A DNA stretch of 64,000 nucleotides, taken from Lycium barbarum. Lineage: Eukaryota > Streptophyta > Magnoliopsida > Solanales > Solanaceae. The stretch is taken from the NCBI RefSeq assembly GCF_019175385.1, contig NC_083342.1, positions 122,698,376 to 122,762,375 on the forward strand, written 5' to 3'. This document shows, in pieces, positions 33,899 to 43,553 of the stretch. Position 1 is the stretch's first letter. Each line of letters opens with the position of its first letter. The position numbers and the translations under genes are program-made. The notes beneath the pieces are model-generated. The model saw only the letters and a program-made list of their open reading frames with translations. It was not told where the DNA came from and ran no database searches.

Positions 33899-34176
33899 TT
33901 ACAAACTTGTTTCTGATGTTCTATACTAGCTGTAAGTCTTTCTATATCTTCTCTTATACCGTGTAATTCCCAAGTTATAGCAGAGATTGTTTCTTCGTTA
34001 ATCTGACTTTGTAAAAGTCTATTTTGTATTAGTGATGATAATATTTCAGAATTTATTATTTCTAAATATGCACTTAGGGCTTTTTCTACTTGTTGATTTT
34101 CTCGTCTTTTCTTTATATCTCTATATAAATACCAATGATTAATTTGTATTTGTCTGACAAAGGGTAGTGTTCTCAT
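33877..34176 (-). CDS. ORF1, 99 aa, unknown (reference)
   Basis: First AUG after the second R block, in weak context (T at -3, A at +4), so many ribosomes should pass it. The protein starts MRTLPFVRQIQ, then has a basic segment (KKRREN). The rest is Ala/Glu/Ile/Leu-rich helix, with a likely coiled coil at the C-terminus. No known domain recognised. It stops with two consecutive TAA codons overlapping the ORF2 frame. Short 5'-terminal proteins of badnaviruses occupy the same place, but I see no convincing motif match. Conserved at the same offset in U7 and U8. Confidence 0.72.
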   Translation of the reverse strand: MRTLPFVRQIQINHWYLYRDIKKRRENQQVEKALSAYLEIINSEILSSLIQNRLLQSQINEETISAITWELHGIREDIERLTASIEHQKQVCKIKIPLG

Positions 34177-34246
34177 ACAATCAATATGGTCTAAATCGCT
34201 TTTGGTTTTTTAAAGTTTTTCTAGATTTTATATATCGTAGTAATTT
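34177..34246 (-). promoter_or_regulatory. Leader between R and ORF1
   Basis: About 70 bases of AT-rich leader between the second R block and the ORF1 AUG, without any ATG. Missing in U2 and U5. Confidence 0.6.
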
Positions 34247-34493
34247 ATACCAAAAGGGGATAGGGGGTTATATTTTTTGTTTCAATAGATATATAAGTCC
34301 TAAATATATAAGTTTTAATTTTTGTAGAAAGAAAGATAGAAATATGGTATTGTGGTTTTTAGCTTATATGTTAAACAATCCTACTCGGTACTTCCTCACT
34401 CCTTGAATCTTCTTATCATGTAGGTGTTTTTCTTATTTTCTGCCTATTCTCCCAATTTTTATATTTTTATATTTTTCGTTTTTTCATTTTTTC

Positions 34494-34541
<48 letters not shown>

Positions 34542-34754
34542 AAGTCTGTTTAGTTATGAATCTTTATTACACTGTTCATCTCTTTCTCTTAATCTTGGTT
34601 CTTAATATCCGTCTTCTTTAACCACACCCCGGTTACCATGGCCAACATCGTCCTTTTATCATTTGGACATTAAAACGGCCTTTCAAACACCTAGGAATTT
34701 ACAGGTTAATCCATCGAGTTCATTAAGAAATTAAGAGAATAACCATATACTAAG
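34247..34754 (-). repeat. Leader block R, copy after PBS (U6)
   Basis: Second R, 508 bp. In sense it runs from CTTAGTATATGG to GGTAT, then directly into the ORF1 leader. Its last bases are the first bases of the PBS motif, but CAGAGC does not follow. Period to the other copy is 541 bp. Confidence 0.9.
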
Positions 34755-34785
34755 AAAATACAGATTTAGGTCCAAAAATCTTCTC

Positions 34786-34797
34786 GCTCTGATACCA
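34786..34797 (-). promoter_or_regulatory. tRNA-iMet primer-binding site, U6
   Basis: Complement of GCTCTGATACCA. It sits between the two R blocks, followed in sense by about 30 bases (to CTGTATTTT) before R restarts. Confidence 0.92.
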
Positions 34798-35038
34798 AAA
34801 GGGGATAGGGGGTTATATTTTTTGTTTCAATAGATATATAAGTCCTAAATATATAAGTTTTAATTTTTGTAGAAAGAAAGATAGAAATATGGTATTGTGG
34901 TTTTTAGCTTATATGTTAAACAATCCTACTCGGTACTTCCTCACTCCTTGAATCTTCTTATCATGTAGGTGTTTTTCTTATTTTCTGCCTATTCTCCCAA
35001 TTTTTATATTTTTATATTTTTCGTTTTTTCATTTTTTC

Positions 35039-35082
<44 letters not shown>

Positions 35083-35295
35083 AAGTCTGTTTAGTTATGA
35101 ATCTTTATTACACTGTTCATCTCTTTCTCTTAATCTTGGTTCTTAATATCCGTCTTCTTTAACCACACCCCGGTTACCATGGCCAACATCGTCCTTTTAT
35201 CATTTGGACATTAAAACGGCCTTTCAAACACCTAGGAATTTACAGGTTAATCCATCGAGTTCATTAAGAAATTAAGAGAATAACCATATACTAAG
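34792..35295 (-). repeat. Leader block R, copy before PBS (U7 end; reference)
   Basis: 504 bp. In sense: CTTAGTATATGG, a short-uORF region, AATAAA (35104-35109), poly(A) of 39 bases (35040-35078), A-rich spacer, C-rich CCCCCTATCCCC, PBS. A 16-codon uORF (35130-35180) starts in strong context (G at -3, G at +4). Because R is duplicated, this uORF occurs twice in the predicted leader. Confidence 0.88.
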
Positions 35296-36280
35296 AGTAA
35301 TAGATTCATAACAACAGGTAAGTAATTACTCAAACATAATATTTTAATTCAACATAATATTGAACATAAAATAATTTACATAGTAGGGAGATTAGTACAG
35401 AAAACATAGATAAAAACTTACATGTCTGAAGATGGAGAGAGGTTTCCCTTTCGGGGAACCCGAAAAACTACTTCACACTAAAAGAAAATTACTGGAAAGA
35501 TTAAAACTATTTTACAGGGAAGTTATATTACAAAGGATTTTATTGGGAAAAGGAGTTGGGGCATTTTTGGAAGGGAAGAGGAATATGGAGTGGTTGGTGA
35601 GAGAATTTTTTGTTGAAGGCTTTTTTGGTGATTGTGTCTTGCTTCTTGATCGATGTTAATTTTCTGATGCCCTCCTTCTCTGCAAAACACTGCTATTTAT
35701 AGGGGTCTGACGGACTTCAAATGCGGACTTCAAATTTGTGAAGAATCTTTTGAGTTCAGCCGGGTACTCTTAGGGCCCCATCGTCACATGAAACTTTTCA
35801 AAAGATACTTTATAATTTTGTCCGTTTGCTGAGCTGTCCCATTTCTAGATAAAACTACTACTTTATTACAGCTACTTTAATAAAATCTGGTCTTCTTTTT
35901 TCTGAACTGTCAACATTATTGCTCCAACGTGTCTTGAAAAATTACAAAGTCCAAAGTCAAAAGTCTTCTACCTCTATTATTGAGCTTGTCTCATCTCATT
36001 TTTCTAAAAGATGACTAATGTCCTTGTCTCTCTCTTTTCCATACCTTTGTCTTTAATTATTGATGCTTTTGTCATTTTTTTAATGTCCTTGTTTCTCTTT
36101 TCTATGTCTTTGTCCTCATGATCCACCGAACTAAATCTTCCAAGTCATGACTTTCTTTCTACTTCACTTTGTCTTTTCCTTTCATGACTTTTTCTCTACT
36201 TCACCTTTGTCTTTTTCTTTCATCTTTTCCTGAACCATGTCTTTTCAAATCTCTTTTTTTTTTTTTTTTTTTTAACTGAT
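35296..36280 (-). promoter_or_regulatory. U7 intergenic region: pregenomic RNA promoter (reference)
   Basis: Sense order: A-tract after the TAV stop; about 450 bp of purine-rich DNA with repeated AAAGTCATGA and GACAAAG words; TGACG (35782-35786, about 80 bp before the TATA, like the as-1 position in the CaMV 35S promoter); two TTTGAAGTCCG repeats; TATAAATA (35694-35701). The start is expected near 35665. The leader then has AATAAA (35539-35544), a hairpin with a GAAA tetraloop and one mismatch in an 8-bp stem (35441-35460), and a GTAAGT donor-like site (35416-35421). The elements are seen; their function is inferred. Confidence 0.78.
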
Positions 36281-37519
36281 CTAAGTGTCTAAATTGTGTA
36301 GGGCAATTGAGTCAAAACTCATGCCTGAATCTACATCATTTGGATCTTGCGAGTCTTGAAAATTAATATCTTCTCCTTCAAAATCTGAATGGACTGGTGA
36401 CATCGCTTGTCTTGGAGATAATTCTGGACTAGGATCTTTGACTATATATTTATCTTTTTCTTTTGTCTGAAAAAATCTTTCTAGTGTCTCTTTTACTATA
36501 TTTTCTATTTTTTCATTTTTCTTCTTTTTTGCAAGTGTGCTTTTCCTTGTAGAAGCCGCTCCCTGCATAAGTGTCTTTGGTAGTCTCCGTCTGGTTTGGA
36601 GAGATGAACATCCCTCGTCTTCACTTTTTGGCAAAGTGACAGCCATTAACGGATTTGATAAGTCTTTACCGGCTACCGTTTGAACCGGACTAGCTGTATC
36701 TTTACCCGATACAGTGGGTCTAATTGCATTCATTGGGGAATGCACACCCGTCTCATCCATTTTTTTCTGAGATGGAGAACTCTGAGACTGCATCAATTCG
36801 AATTTTAATGCTTGTAGTCTTTGTTCTAATGTCTTCACCTGATCCAAGAGTTGCATTTTTTCTTGAACCAATGTCTCTTTTTGCTGGTTTAGTCTTTTGA
36901 CTACATCAGTCATGGTAGAACAATGGTCGCAAAAGATTATTTTGTCTGTGTCTTTTTGTACATTGTACTGGGGAATTTTGTCTGGGTTTTGTCTGAGAGC
37001 TGGAGAAATATAATAATTTGGACCCAATGTGCCTCTAGCATAATCTAATGCTTCAGTAAAATTATTAAATCCCTTAAAAAGAGGTTTTCTTATGTCTTTA
37101 ATAGAGTCTACAACTTCTATCCAAGTCTGAAAAATACCATTAGTTTTACCGTGAACTACAACATAAAATTTAAATTTTTTGTCTAAATTTCGGTCTGTAA
37201 AATATTGACAAAGTGCATTTATAGTGGCTACAAAATGTTTAGCTCCGTCTTTTTTATTACGCGAAATCCATAAATTATCCACTAAGCATCTTTGTTGTCT
37301 ATCTATTACATATTCTGGTAATACTTTAAAAGTCCAATTTGATGGCTGATAGACTACTAAATTATTGGCTCCGAATTGTATTCTTTCTTCCATAGCATTT
37401 CTTTCTAATAAAGATGTAGGTCTAAAATGAAGGTTACCTAATACTGTCTGTCTGTATGTGTCTTGGGTTGAGGCTATGCCTTTCCCCTTGTCTGCTGTCT
37501 GAGAACTGGAAGGTCTCAT
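36281..37519 (-). CDS. Transactivator/viroplasmin, ORF5 (reference copy, U7)
   Basis: 412 aa. Residues about 115-170 match the caulimovirus viroplasmin fold (RNase H1 N-terminal-like): FYVVVHGKTNGIFQTW, then FKGFNNFTEALDYARG. A Cys-rich FCDHC element lies near residue 200, followed by a coiled coil with leucine heptads (about 210-255). A Ser/Pro-rich linker comes next, then a basic KKKKNEK cluster (possible nuclear signal) and an acidic C-terminus. In relatives this protein forms cytoplasmic inclusion bodies and promotes re-initiation on polycistronic RNA. The frame also opens at an upstream TTG; I use the ATG at 37519. U7-U9 share Thr to Met in the KTLxQGA segment. Confidence 0.93.
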   Translation of the reverse strand: MRPSSSQTADKGKGIASTQDTYRQTVLGNLHFRPTSLLERNAMEERIQFGANNLVVYQPSNWTFKVLPEYVIDRQQRCLVDNLWISRNKKDGAKHFVATINALCQYFTDRNLDKKFKFYVVVHGKTNGIFQTWIEVVDSIKDIRKPLFKGFNNFTEALDYARGTLGPNYYISPALRQNPDKIPQYNVQKDTDKIIFCDHCSTMTDVVKRLNQQKETLVQEKMQLLDQVKTLEQRLQALKFELMQSQSSPSQKKMDETGVHSPMNAIRPTVSGKDTASPVQTVAGKDLSNPLMAVTLPKSEDEGCSSLQTRRRLPKTLMQGAASTRKSTLAKKKKNEKIENIVKETLERFFQTKEKDKYIVKDPSPELSPRQAMSPVHSDFEGEDINFQDSQDPNDVDSGMSFDSIALHNLDT

Positions 37520-37537
37520 GCTGTCCAAATAAAAAAT

Positions 37538-40500
37538 TTAGTTAGCAGTAATATTTAATCTACTTAATTGATCTGCTAAATTATTATCTTTTCCTTTTAT
37601 ATGTTCAAATTTTAAATTATAAATTGAAATGGTATCTAAAAAATTTAGCCATCGTCTTCTACTACTATTTTTATCATTTATCTTTTGATAGAATTTAACT
37701 ATAGCTTCACAGTATGTTCTAACTAGTATTTCTGGTTTATTTAAAATATATAGTCTGAAACTATTTAATCCATATATTACGGCTAAGATTTCTGCATCTA
37801 TACTACTCATATTTCCTTTTTCTTTATACTTACCACTTTGATAAGCACATATCTTTTCTTCATTTTTATTACTATACTTACTAGGTTTTGCTTTTAATAC
37901 TGCTCCCCATCCTTCAAAACTACCGTCTGTTTCTATAATTAAATAGTCTGTTTCTAGTGGCATATTTAAATCTGGAATGTTTTTTATTTTTTCTTTTATT
38001 TTTTGTACTAATTTAATGTCTTCAGTATTAAAGTGTTTTTGACCATTTGATCCAGTCTTTGAATATAATGGTCCTGCTATTTTTCCTAAATCTTTTATAA
38101 AATTTCTAGCATAATTGACTATTCCTAAAAATTTTTGTAATTCTTTAACATTGTCTAACTTGTCTGGCATTTCTAAAGCTTTTTTGGCTATATGAGGTTG
38201 TAATTTTATCTTACCTTCTCCTAGTACTACTCCTAAAAAGTTTATATAATTTTTACATAATTCCATTTTCTTTTTACTAATTATTATCCCATTTTCTACA
38301 AATAATCTAAATACCGTTTGTAGGTGTCCTAAATGTTCTTTAATATCTTTACTAAATACTAATATATCATCTACATATACTAATACAAACCTTTTATATT
38401 CTCCAAATATACTATCCATTTTTCTTTGAAAAATTGGTGGAGCTGTCTTTAATCCAAATGGCATTACTAACCATTCGAAATGTCCTTCAGGACAGGTGAA
38501 TGCAGTCCATTCTATACTATCTTCATGCATTCGTACCTGCCAATATCCTGATTTACAATCAAATTTGCTAAATATTTTCTTTCCTTGTATTCTATTTATT
38601 AGTTCTGTTTTGTCTGGTAACTTATATCCATCTGTTCTAGTGTTATCATTAAGTCTTTTATAATTTATTACCATTCTTGCTTTTCCTCTTACTATTTCAC
38701 TATGATTTCTTACCATAAATGCTGCTGATCTATGTTTAGAAGTAGATCTCCGTATTACTCCTAAGTCCAATAGTTCTTTTATTTGTACTTTAAAATCTTC
38801 TACATCTTGATTTGTTGCTTCAATAGATGCTGTTTTAATTATATAGTCTGGATTTATTATATCTAATTTACATACAATCCTGTTATTTTTCCAGTGTTTT
38901 AATGGTTTTTCTCCAATAATTTCTATTTCATCTAGAATTTTTATTATATTATCTAGGTCCTTTTGATTTTTTATTATTCCTATTTTTTCTATTCCTGTTT
39001 TAAAATTATATAACTCTGTCTCTATATCTATTAAAGTATAATCTTTTTCTAGCAACTCCTCTTCTTCTAGAATTTCTTTTTCTTCTAAAGTTAAATTTTT
39101 TATTTCTTGTTTTTCTTTACAACATGTATTCTTTTCTTCACATTCTTTACAACAACTATCTTTTTTCTTTTGCAGGTCTGTGGTAGGGATCTTTTTATGA
39201 CGAATCCTTGTTTCAGTCTTAAGAACTTGTACTGGTGTATGAGTAATATTTTTTAAGAAAATTACTCCATCTCTTGTAATCATACAGCTACCATTATTAT
39301 GTAACATGAAGTCTAATCCTATGACAAAGTCTACATTTATATTAAGGTCTCTTACCCATATCTTATCCATTTTATAACTTGGTTTGTAAAACTCTGAACA
39401 TGTATTTATAAAGCTAATGTAGGCTTTATGAACATAATGTCTATATATATTATGGGTTCCATCCATTTGCATGGCCGCAACTGGTTTTTCTAGAATTTTT
39501 ATTAAATTAGGTGGAACTATTCTTTTATTTATTATGCACTTTGTGCACCCTGAATCTACTAATGCTAACGTTTCTATCTCATAATCATCTATTTTAATTC
39601 TTGCAAGTATTTTTATTGTTCCTAATTTTTTATCTTCATTACATACTAATGCTTCATGGTCTTCTATGCTCATTAATTCTGCTTGAGATTCTTCTGGTAT
39701 TATTGTTAATGGTTTCATTATTGGTTGTATATTTGATAATCTTATTTCTTCGTCTTCACTATCTACTTCTCTTTGTTTTCCTCTTTCTAGGTTACATAAT
39801 CTGGTTTCTAGTTCATTTATTCTTGTTTCTAATGTTATTATTCTTAGACTAATAGTAGGGTCTTCAATTTTCTTATGAGTTGTTTCTTTATTTATTTTTG
39901 TTTTAAATTCTTTTTCTATACACATTGTACATCCTTCTATGTAACAATTTTTACATTTAACTCTTTTGTCTCTACTAGGATACCATTTACAAAAGAAACA
40001 TGCATTACTATCCAATCCTTTATTTCGTTCAAACTCATGGTTACACTCTTCGGCTATATTTGCTAAATTATCCATTGCTTCTAAGTCTAGATTTTCTAAT
40101 CCTATTTCATTAATTAATTCGTCTGCTTCTGAATCTGATGAGTCTGTTTTGATTTTTTCTTCAGTGTCTACACTTACTATAGAATATATGCTTTCTGTAT
40201 CTGACATATATTCGTCTACATTTATTAATGTTTCTTGAAAATCTTCAATTAGCTGGGAATTTCTTGTCTTATTATTTATTCTTTTTGGACATGTATTTGC
40301 TAAGTGTTCTACACTTCCACAAGTGAAGCATTCTAATTTATTTCTATAATTTCTTTCTGTTCGATATTTTCTTACATGCCTATTTCTATCTAAATAAGGT
40401 TTTCTAGCTGATGATTTTCTAAGATAATATTTCTTTCTATTATATTGAGGATAATTTCTATTATACTGCGTTCGGTATTTTTTATGCTTTTTCTTTTTAT

Positions 40501-42259
40501 AATTGTCTTTATCATAACTTTGTGTAGTGTAAACTACGCTTTTACAAAAGTTCATTTCATTTTCTTTTAACTGTTTTTGTATTTGTATATGAGTACATTT
40601 TTCTTGTAGTATATCCATTATATGTTGTATTCTATGTCCTATGGACCACGTTAAATTAGGATTCTGCATTACTCCGTCTCTTTTATTCCATCTATCTTCT
40701 ATTTCTCTTCCTAAGGCTCCTGGTAGTTTATTAAATAATTTTTTACCTAATTCTTGATCAAATGCATTTCCACTAATAGTACAGTAGTAAAAATAATCAT
40801 TTAAAAATTTCTTAATATGAAACCAACTACTTATGCTTAGTTGTTCTAATTTTATTACTGCATTTCTTTGTAGTACTAATAATCCACTATTTGGATCTTC
40901 CCCTGTAATTAAAGTATGTATTTTATTAGTAAAATTATATGGGTTTGCTCCCATGGATACTAGGTGTTGAAATTCCATTGGAAAATTTTCTTTATAAGCT
41001 TCCCATAAAGCTTTGGCTGATTCTCCTAAAAATGTTTCTAAATATTTATACATTGTTTCTGCGTCTGTTTCACTATATGTTTTTATATAGTCTGCTACTA
41101 CTATTCCTTTCCAAAGATCTATCACTGAATTCCATCTTTGCGGGTCATGTGCTGCTATATTTAATATTTTACCTTTATTACCTCCTTCTTGAAGAATAAT
41201 GGGTTCTTCTATAGGCATTCTTTTTCCTGATGGTTTGACATTATTTAAAGGTTCTCCTCCTGTTCTAAAAACTCTTCTTCTAGGTACATTTCCTGTGCTA
41301 GTATCTATAGTATATTGTTCTCCTGTTGTTCTTTGAAATGGACTAGAACTAGATGCACTAGATTCCATTAATTCTTTTTGGCTTATTATAGAGTCTATTT
41401 CTAGTTCGTCACCACTGTTTTGCATGTCTTCTAATATTTTATCAAAATCGTCTGATTTTCTTTGGTTTATCTGTTCTACTCTATATCCCCAATTATCAGT
41501 TCGGGCTTCACATAATTTAAAGTGACTTATGGTTTCTTCTATTGTTAATTCTCCTAACTTACATCCTTTACATTTAAAAAGCATATTTTTGTTTTCTTTT
41601 TGAAGTCTTTTTGCTTTTTCTATAGCTTCGTCTACCGCAAACTCGTCTTGTATTAATTCTATATTCATAAAAGTTGTGTCTGTAATTTCATTTTCGTCTA
41701 GAGTACTTTCTTCTTCTATGTCGTTTTGTGGCATATAATTATAATTAGTAAAACGTACAGATGTCTCTCCCTTAGAATTAGTGTACATTAGGTGAGATTC
41801 TGGCTGTAAAATCTTTTTTGTATTAAAATCCTCTAGATTCCATTCCATCCCTGCATATTCTTCAGGGTTTATTTTTATAGGCTTTATTAGTCTTATTCCT
41901 TTATTTCCCATTATTTCTACTACATCTTCTACCTTAATTTTAAATTTTGTATTACTATTATTAGTCATTTTTCCTAGAAATCCTATGCATATTAATAAAT
42001 TATTACCGTCACACATCTCTTCATATCCCTTGGTCTGTATTCCTATTTTTATGTGCTTTCCAAATTCTGCTAAATTCATTATAAAATCTGGGCTAATATA
42101 AAATATTCCTCCATTATTTGTCATGTCTACTTCCGTTAGTCCTATTATTGATTTTTTCATGTCTGACCATCTATCGTCATAAATTACTATTAAAGCTTTG
42201 GTTCCTAAGTTTTTTCTAGTTAGTCCTTTTAATCCTACTACTATTAATCCTATATGCAT
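37538..42259 (-). CDS. U7 polyprotein ORF4b, 1573 codons, RNase H Asp lost
   Basis: Uninterrupted, like U6. One base change (37714) turns the third catalytic RNase H Asp into Tyr (RTYCEA). The first (ETDGS), second (Glu of IDAEI) and fourth (ADQLSR) acidic residues remain. RT motifs are intact. Confidence 0.9.
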   Translation of the reverse strand: MHIGLIVVGLKGLTRKNLGTKALIVIYDDRWSDMKKSIIGLTEVDMTNNGGIFYISPDFIMNLAEFGKHIKIGIQTKGYEEMCDGNNLLICIGFLGKMTNNSNTKFKIKVEDVVEIMGNKGIRLIKPIKINPEEYAGMEWNLEDFNTKKILQPESHLMYTNSKGETSVRFTNYNYMPQNDIEEESTLDENEITDTTFMNIELIQDEFAVDEAIEKAKRLQKENKNMLFKCKGCKLGELTIEETISHFKLCEARTDNWGYRVEQINQRKSDDFDKILEDMQNSGDELEIDSIISQKELMESSASSSSPFQRTTGEQYTIDTSTGNVPRRRVFRTGGEPLNNVKPSGKRMPIEEPIILQEGGNKGKILNIAAHDPQRWNSVIDLWKGIVVADYIKTYSETDAETMYKYLETFLGESAKALWEAYKENFPMEFQHLVSMGANPYNFTNKIHTLITGEDPNSGLLVLQRNAVIKLEQLSISSWFHIKKFLNDYFYYCTISGNAFDQELGKKLFNKLPGALGREIEDRWNKRDGVMQNPNLTWSIGHRIQHIMDILQEKCTHIQIQKQLKENEMNFCKSVVYTTQSYDKDNYKKKKHKKYRTQYNRNYPQYNRKKYYLRKSSARKPYLDRNRHVRKYRTERNYRNKLECFTCGSVEHLANTCPKRINNKTRNSQLIEDFQETLINVDEYMSDTESIYSIVSVDTEEKIKTDSSDSEADELINEIGLENLDLEAMDNLANIAEECNHEFERNKGLDSNACFFCKWYPSRDKRVKCKNCYIEGCTMCIEKEFKTKINKETTHKKIEDPTISLRIITLETRINELETRLCNLERGKQREVDSEDEEIRLSNIQPIMKPLTIIPEESQAELMSIEDHEALVCNEDKKLGTIKILARIKIDDYEIETLALVDSGCTKCIINKRIVPPNLIKILEKPVAAMQMDGTHNIYRHYVHKAYISFINTCSEFYKPSYKMDKIWVRDLNINVDFVIGLDFMLHNNGSCMITRDGVIFLKNITHTPVQVLKTETRIRHKKIPTTDLQKKKDSCCKECEEKNTCCKEKQEIKNLTLEEKEILEEEELLEKDYTLIDIETELYNFKTGIEKIGIIKNQKDLDNIIKILDEIEIIGEKPLKHWKNNRIVCKLDIINPDYIIKTASIEATNQDVEDFKVQIKELLDLGVIRRSTSKHRSAAFMVRNHSEIVRGKARMVINYKRLNDNTRTDGYKLPDKTELINRIQGKKIFSKFDCKSGYWQVRMHEDSIEWTAFTCPEGHFEWLVMPFGLKTAPPIFQRKMDSIFGEYKRFVLVYVDDILVFSKDIKEHLGHLQTVFRLFVENGIIISKKKMELCKNYINFLGVVLGEGKIKLQPHIAKKALEMPDKLDNVKELQKFLGIVNYARNFIKDLGKIAGPLYSKTGSNGQKHFNTEDIKLVQKIKEKIKNIPDLNMPLETDYLIIETDGSFEGWGAVLKAKPSKYSNKNEEKICAYQSGKYKEKGNMSSIDAEILAVIYGLNSFRLYILNKPEILVRTYCEAIVKFYQKINDKNSSRRRWLNFLDTISIYNLKFEHIKGKDNNLADQLSRLNITAN

Positions 42260-42635
42260 TAAACTTCTTCCAGTATTTTTTTATTTGTCTTACGGCTACT
42301 GGGTCTATTAAATTTATGGTAGTAATTTTAGTTCCTATGGCTGATATTTGTTCTTCTCTATAATGTCTATATAATTGAGCTGTACTTGAAAACTGTCTTA
42401 TATTATATAGAGTTTTTGGATTTAACAGTTTCAATTGGTTTTGTTGGAAAATTTGTATATCTCTATCTACGTCTATTACCTCACTTAACTGTTGATTATT
42501 TTCTTCTGGAGTTCTTCTATTTAAAATTCTTGATAAGAAATTATTACTTATTCTATTATCTGAAAAATTTACTCTTTGTCTTTCTTGCCTTTCTGATCCT
42601 CCTTCGTTTCTTTGTCTAGTTGAAAGAAGGTCCAT
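42216..42635 (-). CDS. U7 ORF4a: polyprotein N-terminus, 139 aa
   Basis: Same as U6. A-run 42276-42282 (7 bases). Confidence 0.85.
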   Translation of the reverse strand: MDLLSTRQRNEGGSERQERQRVNFSDNRISNNFLSRILNRRTPEENNQQLSEVIDVDRDIQIFQQNQLKLLNPKTLYNIRQFSSTAQLYRHYREEQISAIGTKITTINLIDPVAVRQIKKYWKKFNAYRINSSRIKRTN

Positions 42636-42984
42636 TTTTGTGGTTTTCTAAGTACTTTAACTTTATCTTTTTGAGGTGTTATTTCTACCTTTTTTAATTG
42701 GTCTATTAATTCGTCAACTTCTTTATTTTTAAACGTCTCTTTATTTTTTCTCTTTGTTGTTCAGTTAACCACGAAATGCGTTCGTCTAATAATTCTAACC
42801 TTGGTACTATTTTTTCTATTTTCTTTATTATTTCTAATATTAATGAAATTGTAGTAGTATTTTGTTGTATTATTATTTGGTCCGATTTAGCGCTAGGTAT
42901 ATAATCTTTATAGTCTGCTGGTAAAGGTATAGATTTTTCTATTAATTTCGCGGCTTCTTCTTGAGCTAATGTTGATCTACTCAT
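42569..42984 (-). pseudogene. U7 ORF3 with single-base frameshift
   Basis: Starts normally at 42984. One base is missing from a homopolymer near 42745-42750 (six T instead of seven on the plus strand). The frame shifts after about 80 codons and stops at 42706 (92 codons). The basic C-terminal tail is lost. U6 and U8 are intact at this site, so this is either a private mutation or a consensus error. Confidence 0.82.
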
Positions 42985-43553
42985 GAAAGAGTGATTTCTT
43001 TTAGTTCTGCTACTGTCTTTTTTAATTCTCTAATGTCACTAGTTAAAATTTCTATTTGTTGTGTTATTTTAGAGACTATGTGGGTTGTTTTTAGTTCTAT
43101 TTCTTTTGGTTTTTCTATAATAACTTTAACTAACTTTTCTATTTCTGTTTTTGTAGGTAATTTTTCTAGATTAAATTTATTAACTAGAGTCTGAACTTTC
43201 TTTTCTAATTCTAATTCTTGTGTTTTTAAGTAGTCTAGGTTTTGTTCTAATTTTTCAAAGGTTTTCTTTTGCTTAGTCTGAGATGTAGTTACTACTTCTA
43301 ATATTCTAGCGATATCTTTATTATTTTCTTGTGTTTTTTCACTGAAATTTATGACTAAATCTACTAATGTATTTAACTGTTTGTCTTCACTATGTAATAT
43401 ATGATCTCCGTTACTAAAGTTACACTTTATAATACTATGGTCTGTTAATGCTCTATACTTCTTTTCTGGGTATATTTTTAAGTCTAAGTATTCTAGATTT
43501 TTTAAGATATCTATCTCTCTAGCTTTATTTATTATCCTAACGGGATTTTTATT
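42981..43553 (-). CDS. U7 ORF2, AUG-less
   Basis: Same frame and length as the U6 copy. I see no disruption. ATGA overlap with ORF3 retained. Confidence 0.7.
   Translation of the reverse strand, partial: NKNPVRIINKAREIDILKNLEYLDLKIYPEKKYRALTDHSIIKCNFSNGDHILHSEDKQLNTLVDLVINFSEKTQENNKDIARILEVVTTSQTKQKKTFEKLEQNLDYLKTQELELEKKVQTLVNKFNLEKLPTKTEIEKLVKVIIEKPKEIELKTTHIVSKITQQIEILTSDIRELKKTVAELKEITLS

Noticed and set aside
34247..35295. R blocks as LTRs of a Ty3/gypsy element
   Set aside because: The PBS lies between the two copies but the coding region does not. There are no TG...CA ends, no integrase and no target-site duplication. The coding content is that of a caulimovirid.
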